A DNA stretch of 52,946 nucleotides from Alkalihalobacterium elongatum (GCF_019024285.1 NZ_WMKZ01000031.1:1-52946); one strand, 5' to 3'. Positions 43,351 to 52,832 are shown, counted from the first letter of the stretch. Program-made: numbers and translations. Notes: generated from the letters alone by a model not told the origin.

Positions 43351-44061
43351 GTGGAGAAGCGAACGGTAGAAATGAAAAGGTTTTTTAGTGAATTGTCCCA
43401 TGAAAACCAACGAATTCTTTTAGATGTAGGTACGGACATCACAGCCGATGAAGGTACTGTATTATTTGTTGAAGGCGATTATCCAGAATTCGTATACTTA
43501 GTTCGTTCGGGGCAAGTTAGCTTAAGTAAGATGACGATTGATGGAAAAGAGTTTTCTGTTCATTTAAAACAAAAAGATGAACTAGTTGGCGAAGTTGGTT
43601 TATTCAACGAAATGGCAATTAGTGTAACTGCTAAAGTTGTTGGAAAAGCTAAATTAGTACGCTTTGAACGTGAACAATTAGAAAACTTATTTTGCCAAAA
43701 TGGTGAAATTGCCATGGCGTTCATGAAGTGGTTCACAAGACACACCCAATCGACACAAGCTAAATTCCGAGATCTTTTACTTTGTGGTAAAACAGGGGCT
43801 ATTTACTCAACATTAATTCGCTTTTCTAACTCTTATGGGATTGAACATGAAGAGGGCGTAAAAATAAACGTGAACTTAACGAATCAAGATTTGGCTAATT
43901 TTATTGGTACATCAAGAGAAAGTGTAAATCGTATGCTAAATGACTTAAAAAAAGAAGAGGTAATCGAGTTAGACGATGGCTATATCGTCATAAAAAACAT
44001 CCAATTCTTAAAGGATTATTTGCACTGTGGCGATTGTCCAGTAGAAATATGTACAATTTAA
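43351..44061 (+). CDS. fnr: Fnr, oxygen-sensing CRP-family activator
   Basis: 236 aa. N-terminal cyclic-nucleotide-like beta roll, a dimerisation helix, and a C-terminal winged HTH (TNQDLANFIGTSRESVNRML). The ligands of the Bacillus-type [4Fe-4S] cluster are present: Asp141 in KFRDLLLCG and C226-x2-C229-x4-C234 in HCGDCPVEICTI, against D141, C227, C230 and C235 in B. subtilis FNR. GTG start with TTGGAGTGAAG upstream. It very probably controls the eight TGTGA-N6-TCACA sites in this window. Confidence 0.95.
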   Translation: MEKRTVEMKRFFSELSHENQRILLDVGTDITADEGTVLFVEGDYPEFVYLVRSGQVSLSKMTIDGKEFSVHLKQKDELVGEVGLFNEMAISVTAKVVGKAKLVRFEREQLENLFCQNGEIAMAFMKWFTRHTQSTQAKFRDLLLCGKTGAIYSTLIRFSNSYGIEHEEGVKINVNLTNQDLANFIGTSRESVNRMLNDLKKEEVIELDDGYIVIKNIQFLKDYLHCGDCPVEICTI

Positions 44062-44064
44062 AAG

Positions 44065-44136
44065 TGAGGCTGACTTATGCTTTTGCACCCCTCGTTATGG
44101 GGTTTGCTTGCGCAAATTAAGTCAACCTCTTTTTTG
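44065..44136 (+). terminator. Terminator of fnr
   Basis: GAGG-TGACTTA / TAAGTCA-CCTC long stem with an inner CACCCC/GGGGT hairpin and a T6 tail. It may also serve the convergent gene ending at 44162. Confidence 0.8.
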
Positions 44137-44161
44137 TTAGGGACCTACTTTAAGTCTTTAC

Positions 44162-44704
44162 TTAGAAAAACTCGCCAGTTGCAGCGATGGACATATTATT
44201 ATGCGTAAACACTTTTTCTCCAAAACGAGTCAACAAGGTAATACTTTTAATTTGAAATGCTTTTTCATCATCTAATACGTAGTCAACTAAAATCCCGTCT
44301 GCTAATTTTTCATCGCCATTGAAAATCTCTACTTTTTGCCCTTCCATCGAACGATGCTTCGCTTTTAATATAAACTCTCGCCATTGTATGAATTGATTAT
44401 AAATAAAGGCTTTTCCACCATCTGGTAAATACCCGATAAAAGCCCTTTGATCATCAAGCTTTGGCTCTCTACAGTGAAGGAGGAGCTGCTCAATTAATTC
44501 ATGAATTTTTTCAAATTCGACTAAATTTAATTCAGGAGGAAAAGAAAGAATCCAGCAACCTTCCTTTGGATGATGCACGATATTTAAGGCGTGTATGTGA
44601 TTAAATTTTATTTGCAATTGGTCAGTGGAGTGACGCAATACATATCCATTAATGGTAACGTTCATTGGATTAAGCTCTTTGTAATAAATCGTAACGTTTA
44701 ACAT
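44162..44704 (-). CDS. Uncharacterised protein between fnr and ywiC
   Basis: 180 aa soluble protein, mixed alpha/beta, with no signal peptide or TM segment. Visible stretches: CWILSFPPELNLVEFEKIHE, FIGYLPDGGKAFIYNQF and a C-terminal VDYVLDDEKAFQIKSI. AAAGGATG lies upstream of the ATG at normal spacing. It is divergent from ywiC across a FNR-type region. I do not recognise the family. Confidence 0.75.
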   Translation of the reverse strand: MLNVTIYYKELNPMNVTINGYVLRHSTDQLQIKFNHIHALNIVHHPKEGCWILSFPPELNLVEFEKIHELIEQLLLHCREPKLDDQRAFIGYLPDGGKAFIYNQFIQWREFILKAKHRSMEGQKVEIFNGDEKLADGILVDYVLDDEKAFQIKSITLLTRFGEKVFTHNNMSIAATGEFF

Positions 44705-44791
44705 GAAAACATCCTTTCTAACCCACGTTATAGCTTCACTTTAACAAAATATAAATAGGTTGACAGTGCGAAAAATCACACGATGAATAGG

Positions 44792-44834
44792 TGTGATGGA
44801 TATCACTTCGTCTTTCATTGTGATCTATTACACT
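44792..44834. promoter_or_regulatory. FNR-box pair upstream of ywiC
   Basis: TGTGATGGATATCACT (44792-44807) matches the FNR box at all but the last base. TACACT at 44829-44834 starts 29.5 bp from its centre. A second, weaker site TGTGATCTATTACACT (44819-44834) overlaps that -10 and could make control biphasic. Confidence 0.65.
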
Positions 44835-44889
44835 AAGTGTAATGAAGGGTTTGGAACCTTTTGTATAACAATTGAAAGGCGAGATGACC

Positions 44890-45606
44890 ATGAAATTATT
44901 TATTCCACGTGAGCATGGTGCATGGGCGATGTTAATTATTCCATACCTATTAGGATCGTTATTTAGCAATACAAATTGGACTCATTTCATTTTCTTCATC
45001 GGAATATTAAGTTTTTACTTTGCAACAGGACCTATTCTTTCTTATATTAGGAAACCTAAATTAGGGAATTCTGTTGTTCCAGCACTTTTACTATATTTTT
45101 TAATAGGATGCATATTTATAATCCCTGTGTTGCTTGAATATCCTTTTTTATTACTATTGTTTTTAATGATTAGTCCTTGTTTTCTCATAAATTTGTGGTT
45201 TGCAAAACAGAAAAAAGAACGATTGTTTATTAATGATGTTATTGCTATTATCGGTTTTTCGTTTTTAGTATTAGTTGCTTTTTATATCGGTAATGGTGAA
45301 ATTCCAACGCAAGCATTTTTCCTCATGTTGATAAATGTATTTTTCTTTATTGGTAGTGTATTTCATGTTAAAACCTTTATTCGCGAACGTGGTAACAAAC
45401 GTTTTCATAAGCTATCAAATTTTTATCATGGAGGGTTAATTATTGTACCAGTTTTACTAGGTTTGCCGTTTGTTGCGTTAGCGTTAGCAGCCAGTTCATT
45501 AAAAACTTGGATTATGCCTAAGAAAAATCTGAAACCAATTACTTTAGGTTTAATAGAATTAGGAAATAGTGTCGCTTTTGTGTTGCTTTTAGTTTTATTT
45601 ATCTAA
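44890..45606 (+). CDS. ywiC: YwiC-like integral membrane protein
   Basis: 238 aa with about seven TM helices and the signature start MKLFIPREHGAWAMLIIPYLLG. In B. subtilis ywiC lies next to fnr and narK, as here, but its biochemical role is not established. Start: ATG at 44890, about 9 bp after GAAAGGCG; two earlier in-frame starts overlap the ribosome site. FNR-type control is likely. Confidence 0.88.
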   Translation: MKLFIPREHGAWAMLIIPYLLGSLFSNTNWTHFIFFIGILSFYFATGPILSYIRKPKLGNSVVPALLLYFLIGCIFIIPVLLEYPFLLLLFLMISPCFLINLWFAKQKKERLFINDVIAIIGFSFLVLVAFYIGNGEIPTQAFFLMLINVFFFIGSVFHVKTFIRERGNKRFHKLSNFYHGGLIIVPVLLGLPFVALALAASSLKTWIMPKKNLKPITLGLIELGNSVAFVLLLVLFI

Positions 45607-45735
45607 TTGATTTTAGGTTCTAAAGATGCTCATTTTTATCAAATGTGATATGTCAAAAAAATTACGGTATTTAATGAAGAAAAACGTGTTTCGTTTTATA
45701 ATGAAAAGCAAAGCATGATGAGAGTAGGGGAAGCT

Positions 45736-46332
45736 GTGGAAGAAAAAAAGACTTTACATTCATTAAAAGCACAAGAAAAAGAAGCACGAAGACAACTAAT
45801 TATTGATGCAGCAATCTCACTATTTAGTAAGCGACCTATATCTGATGTAAGTGTTAGAGATATAGCCAAGCAGGCGGAAATTTCACCAGCGTTAATTTAC
45901 CGACACTTTCAAGACCGGGATGCTCTATTCGTGGAAGCCTTCGTAAAAAAAAGTGAGGACATAATCAAAGGCTTTGAAAGAATGATGGATGAAAACGGGC
46001 AAATGAATGCCGAGGAGGTAGGGGTGGAATTTGTCAGTTATTTATTAGATAATGACTTGTTTTTTAGAATGATGACATATTTCATGCTAGATACGAACAT
46101 CAATGAGAAATCACTACACAATTTTAATGAAAATATCCGACGGTTACTAGGGATGTTTGATGAAGTTTTTAAGGACAAGAAAACAGAGTCAGACATTCGA
46201 CTTCACTCTCATGCCTTTTTCGCTGCTTTAAATGGCGTGTTAATTACGTACCGTCAATACCCAGGAAGAACGGAAAAACAAGTGAGAGAACATATGATAC
46301 AACTAGCTAAAATAATCGGCAAACAATTCTAA
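45736..46332 (+). CDS. TetR-family transcriptional regulator
   Basis: 198 aa. HTH near residues 25-70: IIDAAISLFSKRPISDVSVRDIAKQAEISPALIYRHF, a clear TetR_N domain when read in parts, followed by a helical ligand domain. The start is uncertain: GTG at 45736 has AGGGG 5 bp upstream, and an in-frame ATG lies 21 bp earlier. Convergent with the acyl-CoA dehydrogenase gene; it may be a fatty-acid or redox-responsive repressor, but no operator is seen. Confidence 0.88.
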   Translation: MEEKKTLHSLKAQEKEARRQLIIDAAISLFSKRPISDVSVRDIAKQAEISPALIYRHFQDRDALFVEAFVKKSEDIIKGFERMMDENGQMNAEEVGVEFVSYLLDNDLFFRMMTYFMLDTNINEKSLHNFNENIRRLLGMFDEVFKDKKTESDIRLHSHAFFAALNGVLITYRQYPGRTEKQVREHMIQLAKIIGKQF

Positions 46333-46339
46333 ACATAGA

Positions 46340-46389
46340 CTTCACTCCACTAAAGGTGCCTGGCACCTTCAGTGGAGTGAAGTTTTTTA
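46340..46389. repeat. GGTGCC-type element, copy 4, acting as a terminator
   Basis: ACTTCACTCCACT / AGTGGAGTGAAGT outer arms (13 bp, perfect) enclose GGTGCC-T-GGCACC, then TTTTTT. It is between convergent stops. Confidence 0.85.
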
Positions 46390-48012
46390 ATATACAGAAT
46401 TGAGTAGTTCCTTCGGCAAAATATCGTCGTCATTGATGTTAACTAAAATATCCTCTTGGAACATCAAGTAAAACTCTTCTAGAAATTGCGTCCATTTTTT
46501 GGCTACTCTAATGTTACTTTCATTTGGATATGCATATAAATCTGCTTCTAACAGTAATTTGAGTTCATTAGCAAGGCCGTTAATTGTTTCTGTTGAGCGG
46601 TTAGGTAAAACAGCTCCTATGAAAAGATGAGGTGTACACCAGCTCATCGCTTTTTTCAAATCACGATAGATTTGTGCAAGTAGGACATTTCGTGGACCTT
46701 CCCATAATTCGTTGACCATCGCATCTCTAAATAAACGGGGAATTGCAGAAAAATCTTCTATAGCTCCATGCCCCCCAAAGATAGAAATAGCTGTTCGAAG
46801 ATGGTCAATAGTTTCCTTTGTGACAAAGACTTTTTGGAGTAAAATTAATTCACGGATGACAAATTGATTAAGTTTATCTTGAGATGTTAGATTTGATTTA
46901 GTCAAATTTTCATACTTGAGATATTCATTATGAATATGAAAGGCGGACACAGTTGCCCGCTTAGCCGCATCTTCTAACTCTTGAAGTTGAGCTTTTGCGA
47001 GTGGAAATTCATTAATTTTACGTCCGAAAACGTCACGGAAATTTGCATAAAGAACTGCTTCTCTAGCTGCACGCATTATAAATGCAGCTGAGCCAAATCC
47101 AATATCTAGGCGTGAACGTGTTAGTACAATACTAACTGCAATTGCCACACCCCGTTCAATAGGCCCAACACGATAAGCTTTCGCCCCTTCATAATTGATT
47201 TCTCCAGAAGGTAATTCACATGTTCCTAATTTTCGTTTTAATCGATTGACCACATGGCCATTTCTCCTATCTTTCAATTCATTTTCATAAGTAGGTACAA
47301 CAAAGCAGGCAACATGATCGGTACCTTGTACACGAGCAGTTACTACAGAATAGTCTGCATGAGTTGCAGAGCAGAAAAATTTATTGCCGTATAGTCGGTA
47401 ATAATCTTTTTCAGGTACTGCTTCTAATTGGTTAGCGGGAATATTTGATCCGCCTTGAATTTCTGACATAAATTGAGCGCCAACCGCAAAGTCACCCTCT
47501 ATTCCTTCTTTTGAATGTAATAAAATATTCTTTAATTCAGGGTGAAGCTCATCTTCATACGTTTCAAGTAAAGCGACTAAACCATCCGTACAAGCGAGAG
47601 GACACATAAGACCAGCTTCGCCGTTATGGTGAAGAAGATATCGCTTTAGTGTTCGATCACTTTCGCTCGTACTTGCTGAAAACAATCCATGAGCAAAAAC
47701 TTCCTTCTCCATTAATTCTAATTGATGAGGACGGACAATTTCGTCTATACGATGGTTATGTGCATCAAAGTGTAGCAGCCTTGGTTGGTTCTCAACCCGA
47801 GCATTTTCCTCAGTCATTTTTCTCCAATGATTTGATACTTTGTTAGAGAACGCTTTCATTTCTTCTGTTTCATAAATTCTAGAACCATTAGTGAAATAAT
47901 CAAGAACATTGTGTAGGAAGGGGTTTTGTAAATGATTGAGTTTGTTCCGTGCCTCAAGAAAACGATCAAAGGAATAGGTTGTTTTTTTGGTTGTTGTATC
48001 CATTTTTATCAA
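46387..48012 (-). CDS. AidB-like acyl-CoA dehydrogenase family flavoprotein
   Basis: 541 aa, the same length as E. coli AidB and longer than ordinary acyl-CoA dehydrogenases (about 380-400). Seen: FMSEIQGGSNIPANQLEA (flavin-side motif as in AidB MTEKQGGSD), LYGNKFFCSATHADYSVV, LTRSRLDIGFGSAAFIMRAA, FGGHGAIEDFSAIPRLFRD and NELWEGPRNVLLAQ. AidB protects DNA in the alkylation response, but many relatives are uncharacterised dehydrogenases, so the activity is open. Confidence 0.85.
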   Translation of the reverse strand: MIKMDTTTKKTTYSFDRFLEARNKLNHLQNPFLHNVLDYFTNGSRIYETEEMKAFSNKVSNHWRKMTEENARVENQPRLLHFDAHNHRIDEIVRPHQLELMEKEVFAHGLFSASTSESDRTLKRYLLHHNGEAGLMCPLACTDGLVALLETYEDELHPELKNILLHSKEGIEGDFAVGAQFMSEIQGGSNIPANQLEAVPEKDYYRLYGNKFFCSATHADYSVVTARVQGTDHVACFVVPTYENELKDRRNGHVVNRLKRKLGTCELPSGEINYEGAKAYRVGPIERGVAIAVSIVLTRSRLDIGFGSAAFIMRAAREAVLYANFRDVFGRKINEFPLAKAQLQELEDAAKRATVSAFHIHNEYLKYENLTKSNLTSQDKLNQFVIRELILLQKVFVTKETIDHLRTAISIFGGHGAIEDFSAIPRLFRDAMVNELWEGPRNVLLAQIYRDLKKAMSWCTPHLFIGAVLPNRSTETINGLANELKLLLEADLYAYPNESNIRVAKKWTQFLEEFYLMFQEDILVNINDDDILPKELLNSVY

Positions 48013-48146
48013 ACCTTTCTAAATAGTCTAATAATTCTAATTTTAGGTTTAGTTGTAGATTGTGTCAACGTTGTTTTTTAAAATAAACAATGTTTACATC
48101 ATCTGTGATATGCAGAGGTTATAAAATTAATTTAATATAAGAAAAA

Positions 48147-48179
48147 AGCGGACAAATTGATTGATTTTAACAATCCGCT
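48147..48179 (-). terminator. Terminator-like hairpin upstream of the acyl-CoA dehydrogenase gene
   Basis: On the minus strand AGCGGA / TCCGCT with a 21-nt loop is followed by TTTTTT. No gene ends just before it, so it might be a leader attenuator of the minus-strand gene. The rest of 48013-48503 holds nothing I can name. Confidence 0.45.
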
Positions 48180-48503
48180 CGACTAAAATTGAAATGTTGT
48201 GTCTTAATTTAAGACTTATTCTGTAGATATGACATGATAATTTCATCTTAGTAGGGGAAATTAATTGAAAGATGAAACAATATGTTGTTTTCAGTCAAAC
48301 TAGTAACAAGAGTGGAAAATTAGGAATGATAAATCTCTTAATAATGGCTGTGTTAAAGTGAAGGTTAATATTAAATATTAGGGGACTTTTTGAGATGAGA
48401 TTTTCTACGAAATTTCTTAAAACCTTTTTATCAGTCAAAATCAACACAATAACATAACATAAGTCTAATAAATAAAAAAGTGAAAGATAAGAGAGGCATA
48501 TTG

Positions 48504-49985
48504 ATGAACACAAAACCGAAATCTACATTAGTTATATTTGGAGCAACTGGTGATTTGGCTAAAAGAAAGCTTTATCCATCAATTTTTAACTTATTTAAAG
48601 GAAGAAAATTATCTGAAGAGTTTGCTGTCGTTGGGTTAGGGAGAAGGTCTTGGTCAAACGAAACTCTTCGTGATACAGTAAAACATTCACTAGGGGAAAA
48701 TGAGAATGAAGAGCTTATCGAAAAATTTTGTGAGCATTTCTATTACCTGCCATTTGATGTTCAAGAAAAAAATTCATACCATGAATTAAATGATCTGTTA
48801 AATGAGTTAGATATAAAACACCATATTCCAGGCAACCGAATTTTCTATATGGCGATGGCACCCGAGTTTTTTGGAACAATTGCATCTAACCTGAAGTCAG
48901 AGGGGTTAACGGATACGAACGGTTGGACAAGATTAATTATTGAAAAACCATTTGGTCATGACTTACCGTCTGCGCAACAATTAAACCGTGAAATTCGTGA
49001 AGCTTTTTCTGAAGATGAAATCTACCGAATTGATCATTATCTAGGGAAAGAGATGGTTCAAAACATTGAGGTAATTCGTTTTGGTAATGCTATATTTGAA
49101 CACTTGTGGAGTAATCGATACATAGAAAATATTCAAATTACATCAAGTGAAACATTAGGGGTAGAAGACCGTGGTGGGTATTATGAAAAGTCAGGTGCCC
49201 TTCGTGATATGGTACAAAACCATATGCTACAAATGGTATCCTTACTTGCAATGGATCCGCCATTAAGATTGACTCCTGAAGAAATACGTAGTGAGAAAAT
49301 TAAAGTACTTCGTGCACTTCGCCCTATTCCAAACGAAAAGGTAAGTGACTATTTTGTCCGAGCTCAATATGGACCAGGTGAAATTGATGGTACTGAAGTT
49401 GCAGGCTACAGAAGTGAAAGTAATGTGGACCCTGATTCATACACTGAAACATATGTTGCTGGAAAGTTAGTCATTGATAGTCATAGATGGGCTGGGGTAC
49501 CTTTCTATATTCGTACTGGTAAAAGAATGCGAGTGAAATCAACAGAAGTAGTCATTCAGTTCAAAGATCTACCAATGAATCTTTATCTTAATAAGGAAGA
49601 GAAAGTTCATCCTAACTTATTAATTATTCATATCCAGCCAGATGAGGGTATTTCACTAGTTTTAAATGGCAAGAAAATGGGTACTTCAGGTGGTAGTGTC
49701 CCTGTACAGCTCGATTATTGTAATGATTGTGTGGATGCAGGTAATACCCCAGAAGCCTACGAGCGTTTAATTTACGATTGTATTTTAGGGGATGCCACCA
49801 ATTTTGCTCACTGGGATGAAGTGGACTTATCATGGACTTATATCGATATGATTTCCAAAGCGTGGGAAAGCCGAGATATTGATATTCATACTTATAAATC
49901 AGGCTCTATGGGACCAAAAGCTGCTGATGAATTGCTAGAAAAAGACGGTAACCATTGGTGGTCCATTAACGATATAAATAAATAG
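48504..49985 (+). CDS. zwf: Glucose-6-phosphate 1-dehydrogenase
   Basis: 493 aa. First enzyme of the oxidative pentose phosphate pathway, making NADPH. The coenzyme motif IFGATGDLAKRKLYPSIF is at the N-terminus and the active site RIDHYLGKEMVQN near residue 175. The ATG at 48504 has GAGAGG 7 bp upstream; a GTG further up is in frame but lacks a site. Next gene 16 bp downstream. Confidence 0.96.
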   Translation: MNTKPKSTLVIFGATGDLAKRKLYPSIFNLFKGRKLSEEFAVVGLGRRSWSNETLRDTVKHSLGENENEELIEKFCEHFYYLPFDVQEKNSYHELNDLLNELDIKHHIPGNRIFYMAMAPEFFGTIASNLKSEGLTDTNGWTRLIIEKPFGHDLPSAQQLNREIREAFSEDEIYRIDHYLGKEMVQNIEVIRFGNAIFEHLWSNRYIENIQITSSETLGVEDRGGYYEKSGALRDMVQNHMLQMVSLLAMDPPLRLTPEEIRSEKIKVLRALRPIPNEKVSDYFVRAQYGPGEIDGTEVAGYRSESNVDPDSYTETYVAGKLVIDSHRWAGVPFYIRTGKRMRVKSTEVVIQFKDLPMNLYLNKEEKVHPNLLIIHIQPDEGISLVLNGKKMGTSGGSVPVQLDYCNDCVDAGNTPEAYERLIYDCILGDATNFAHWDEVDLSWTYIDMISKAWESRDIDIHTYKSGSMGPKAADELLEKDGNHWWSINDINK

Positions 49986-50001
49986 AAAGAGGTTTTGTAA
50001 A

Positions 50002-50622
50002 ATGAAAGTGATTGATATTAGTGTACCCATTTATGAAGGTATGCCAGTATATAAAAATAAGCCAGAAAAACAACCGAAGTTACGTACTGAAACAAATGGT
50101 TATGTAACGGAGTCGCGTCTAGATTTAGATGTCCATTCAGGAACTCATGTAGATTCTCCGTTGCATATGGTTGTTGACGGCAAAACATTTGAGACGATTG
50201 AATTGGAAAAATTAGTTGGCCCTTGTAAAGTGTTTGATTTAACACATGTTGAAGACCGTATTACTGCTAGAGATCTAGAAGGTCTAGATATTGTAGCAAA
50301 CGATTTTATTTTATTGAAAACGAAAAATTCTTTTGATGAAGAATTTAACTTTGAGTTTATTTTCTTAGCTGAAGATGGAGCGAAACTCTTAGCAGAAAAA
50401 GGAATTCGTGGAGTTGGAATTGATACTTTAGGAATCGAGCGTAGTCAAGAGGGACACCCAACACATAAAACATTGTTTGGACAGGATATAATAATTATCG
50501 AAGGATTACAATTAAAAGACGTTGAAGCCAAGGAATATTTAATGGTTGCAGCGCCTTTAAAATTGATCGGGACTGACGCATCCCCAGCTCGAGTGTTATT
50601 ACTTGATGGTGTTACAGTTTAA
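50002..50622 (+). CDS. Cyclase-family (kynurenine formamidase-like) metal hydrolase
   Basis: 206 aa. The metal-binding motif HSGTHVDSPLH near residue 46 defines the PF04199 family (arylformamidase, isatin hydrolase and others), and GVGIDTLGIE is a second family block. It lies 16 bp after zwf, so it is probably co-transcribed. A link to the pentose phosphate pathway is not known; the substrate cannot be read from sequence. Confidence 0.88.
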   Translation: MKVIDISVPIYEGMPVYKNKPEKQPKLRTETNGYVTESRLDLDVHSGTHVDSPLHMVVDGKTFETIELEKLVGPCKVFDLTHVEDRITARDLEGLDIVANDFILLKTKNSFDEEFNFEFIFLAEDGAKLLAEKGIRGVGIDTLGIERSQEGHPTHKTLFGQDIIIIEGLQLKDVEAKEYLMVAAPLKLIGTDASPARVLLLDGVTV

Positions 50623-50641
50623 TAAATAAAAAATGATGACA

Positions 50642-50686
50642 AAGAAGTATTAAGGTTCATAATCAGCCCTAATGCTTCTTTTTTAG
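50642..50686 (+). terminator. Terminator of zwf-cyclase
   Basis: Imperfect stem AGAAGTATTAAGG / CCCTAATGCTTCT with an 11-nt loop and T6 tail. Confidence 0.75.
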
Positions 50687-50822
50687 GTAACTCTATTCAA
50701 AAAGACTGCGGATAACTCTTTCATCCTCTTGTGCTGGTTTTCTTTATTGTTTTTGTTCAGAATAAGATAAGATGGTAGCGTTATTACATCCCATGCTCTC
50801 AACAATTGAGAAGAGAAAAAGA

Positions 50823-50851
50823 AGGCCTATCATCAATTGCGATGATAGGCT
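50823..50851 (-). terminator. Terminator of gnd
   Basis: GCCTATCATC / GATGATAGGC perfect 10-bp stem, 6-nt loop, followed on the minus strand by a CTTCTTTTTC tract; 12 bp past the gnd stop. Confidence 0.8.
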
Positions 50852-50862
50852 GTTTCTAGTAT

Positions 50863-52275
50863 TTATTTTTCTAGCCAATTTGTGTGGAAAGTACCCTCTT
50901 TATCTATGCGTTGATACGTATGAGCACCGAAATAGTCTCGTTGAGCTTGTAAAAGGTTAGCTGGCAGTCTTTCACTTCGGTAACTATCGAAGTAAGAAAG
51001 AGCTCCAGATAAAGCTGGTACTGGTATTCCACTTTGCACAGCGAGTGAAATAATATCTCGTAGAGCACCTTGATATTGATTAGAAATATCTTTAAAGTAA
51101 GGATCTAGAAGTAGGTTATCTAACTTCGGATCTCGATCGTACGCTTCCATTATGTTTTGTAAGAAGCCAGCACGTATAATGCAACCATTTCTAAAGACCA
51201 TTGCAATCTTACCATACTGAAGATCCCAATTATATTCCTCTGAAGCTGCTTTTAATTGAGCGAAACCTTGAGCGTATGAACAAATTTTACTGAAGTATAA
51301 AGCTTGGCGAATTGACTCAATAATCTCTTCTTTATTTCCTGTGAATTTTGGTTGACTTGGACCTGACAAAATACTACTTGCTTTCACTCGTTCTTCTTTC
51401 ATTGCAGATAGGAAACGAGCGAATACAGACTCTGTAATAATTGGTAGAGGTACTCCAAGATCTAAAGAACTTTGACTCGTCCATTTTCCAGTTCCTTTTT
51501 GGCCTGCAGTATCGAGTATTAAATCAACGATTGCTTCACCAGTTTCAGGATCCTTTTTCGTGAAGATGTCTGCCGTAATTTCAATTAAGTAACTATCTAG
51601 TTCACCTTTATTCCATTCTGCAAAGATTTCATGCAATTCATGGTTACTTAAGTTCAGCCCTTCCTTCATCAAAAAGTATGCTTCACAAATTAATTGCATG
51701 TCACCGTACTCAATTCCGTTGTGAACCATCTTAACGTAATGTCCTGCACCATCTGGGCCAATATAAGTGCAACAAGGGTCACCGTCTACTTTAGCTGCAA
51801 TGCCTTCCAACATAGATTGGACTAAATCATAGGCTTCTTTTTGTCCGCCAGGCATGATGGCAGGTCCTTTTAATGCGCCTTCTTCACCACCAGAAACTCC
51901 TGCCCCGATAAAGTGAATACCTTTTTCAGCAAGGTATTGATTTCGTCTCATCGTATCAACGAAATAAGTATTTCCACCATCGATTAAAATATCTTTTTCC
52001 GAAAGATAAGGTAATAATGACTCAATTGCTTTATCGGTAACGGCACCGGCTTGAACCATTAATAATATTTTGCGTGGGACTTCAAGTGATTGAACAAATT
52101 CTTCTATACTATATGTACCTACAATATTCTTCTCACTATGTTCAGTAGTAATATTCTTTACAGTTTCTGATGAGATGTCATAAATGGAAACAGAGTGCCC
52201 TTTACTTTCAAAGTTTAAAGCAAGGCTTTTTCCCATAACTCCAACACCTAAAACACCGATTTGTTGTTTTGACAT
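50863..52275 (-). CDS. gnd: 6-phosphogluconate dehydrogenase, decarboxylating
   Basis: 470 aa, usual length. N-terminal coenzyme motif [20 protein letters not shown], substrate-binding [21 protein letters not shown] near residue 127, and the catalytic [18 protein letters not shown] with Lys and His near 185. C-terminal [12 protein letters not shown] is the family tail. Convergent with zwf and the cyclase gene; makes ribulose-5-phosphate and NADPH. Confidence 0.96.
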   Translation of the reverse strand: MSKQQIGVLGVGVMGKSLALNFESKGHSVSIYDISSETVKNITTEHSEKNIVGTYSIEEFVQSLEVPRKILLMVQAGAVTDKAIESLLPYLSEKDILIDGGNTYFVDTMRRNQYLAEKGIHFIGAGVSGGEEGALKGPAIMPGGQKEAYDLVQSMLEGIAAKVDGDPCCTYIGPDGAGHYVKMVHNGIEYGDMQLICEAYFLMKEGLNLSNHELHEIFAEWNKGELDSYLIEITADIFTKKDPETGEAIVDLILDTAGQKGTGKWTSQSSLDLGVPLPIITESVFARFLSAMKEERVKASSILSGPSQPKFTGNKEEIIESIRQALYFSKICSYAQGFAQLKAASEEYNWDLQYGKIAMVFRNGCIIRAGFLQNIMEAYDRDPKLDNLLLDPYFKDISNQYQGALRDIISLAVQSGIPVPALSGALSYFDSYRSERLPANLLQAQRDYFGAHTYQRIDKEGTFHTNWLEK

Positions 52276-52621
52276 TAAATTTTACATCCTTTCTATGTTC
52301 ACTATCATGACGTTATCATGACAACATTAAAAATAATACCGAACTATTGTCTTTATGTAAAACGTAATTTCCTATTTAACAAAAACAATTTAGGAAGGGA
52401 CTTAACCAGATAAATGTTCGTTTAGTATATATAGTTTGCTTTGTAGTTGATCTTTTATTACAAAAAAATGCACCCATCTCTAATATTAAGAGTAATTCGT
52501 TAACCTTTTTCTGCTGGTCGGGTGTGACCATAGAGTAAATGTCTAGAACAATACATTCAAATAGTATTCGGAGAATTGCTAACAGCAATCTTATTTAAAA
52601 ATAAACATTATAAAGGAAGAA

Positions 52622-52747
52622 ATGAAAAGTTGGGAGGTATTGGTTGAGGGAATCCTATTGATTATTAGTATAATTCTTGATATATTATTGTCTACCGCCG
52701 ATGAGCGATCATATTTCGAAACATATCTTTATAAAAGTATTGCATAG
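52622..52747 (+). CDS. Candidate small single-TM protein upstream of an rRNA operon
   Basis: 41 aa: MKSWEVLVEG then a hydrophobic stretch ILLIISIILDILLSTA and an acidic/aromatic tail. AAGGAAG precedes the ATG at short but workable spacing. Its 3' end overlaps the first rRNA promoter. It may be a real small membrane protein or chance. Confidence 0.35.
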   Translation: MKSWEVLVEGILLIISIILDILLSTADERSYFETYLYKSIA

Positions 52748-52768
52748 TATAAATTTATTTGTTATGAT
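52740..52768 (+). promoter_or_regulatory. rRNA operon promoter P1
   Basis: TTGCAT - 17 bp - TATGAT, with strongly AT-rich DNA before it. Confidence 0.7.
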
Positions 52769-52832
52769 ATATTTTGTCGCTATGAAAGTTGAACTGAAAG
52801 ATAACATTTAACTTTTTACCAAAAATTAGATG

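Noticed and set aside
44765-44783. GTGCGAAAAATCACA as another FNR box before ywiC
   Set aside because: The spacer is only 4 bp and the left half-site is mismatched.
50772-50960. 62-codon plus-strand ORF opposite the gnd end
   Set aside because: It overlaps the gnd terminator and the gnd 3' end in antisense and has no ribosome site.
52376-52588. 70-codon minus-strand ORF upstream of the rRNA operon
   Set aside because: No ribosome site or recognised motif, and the start region is AT-rich noise. It cannot be supported as a gene.
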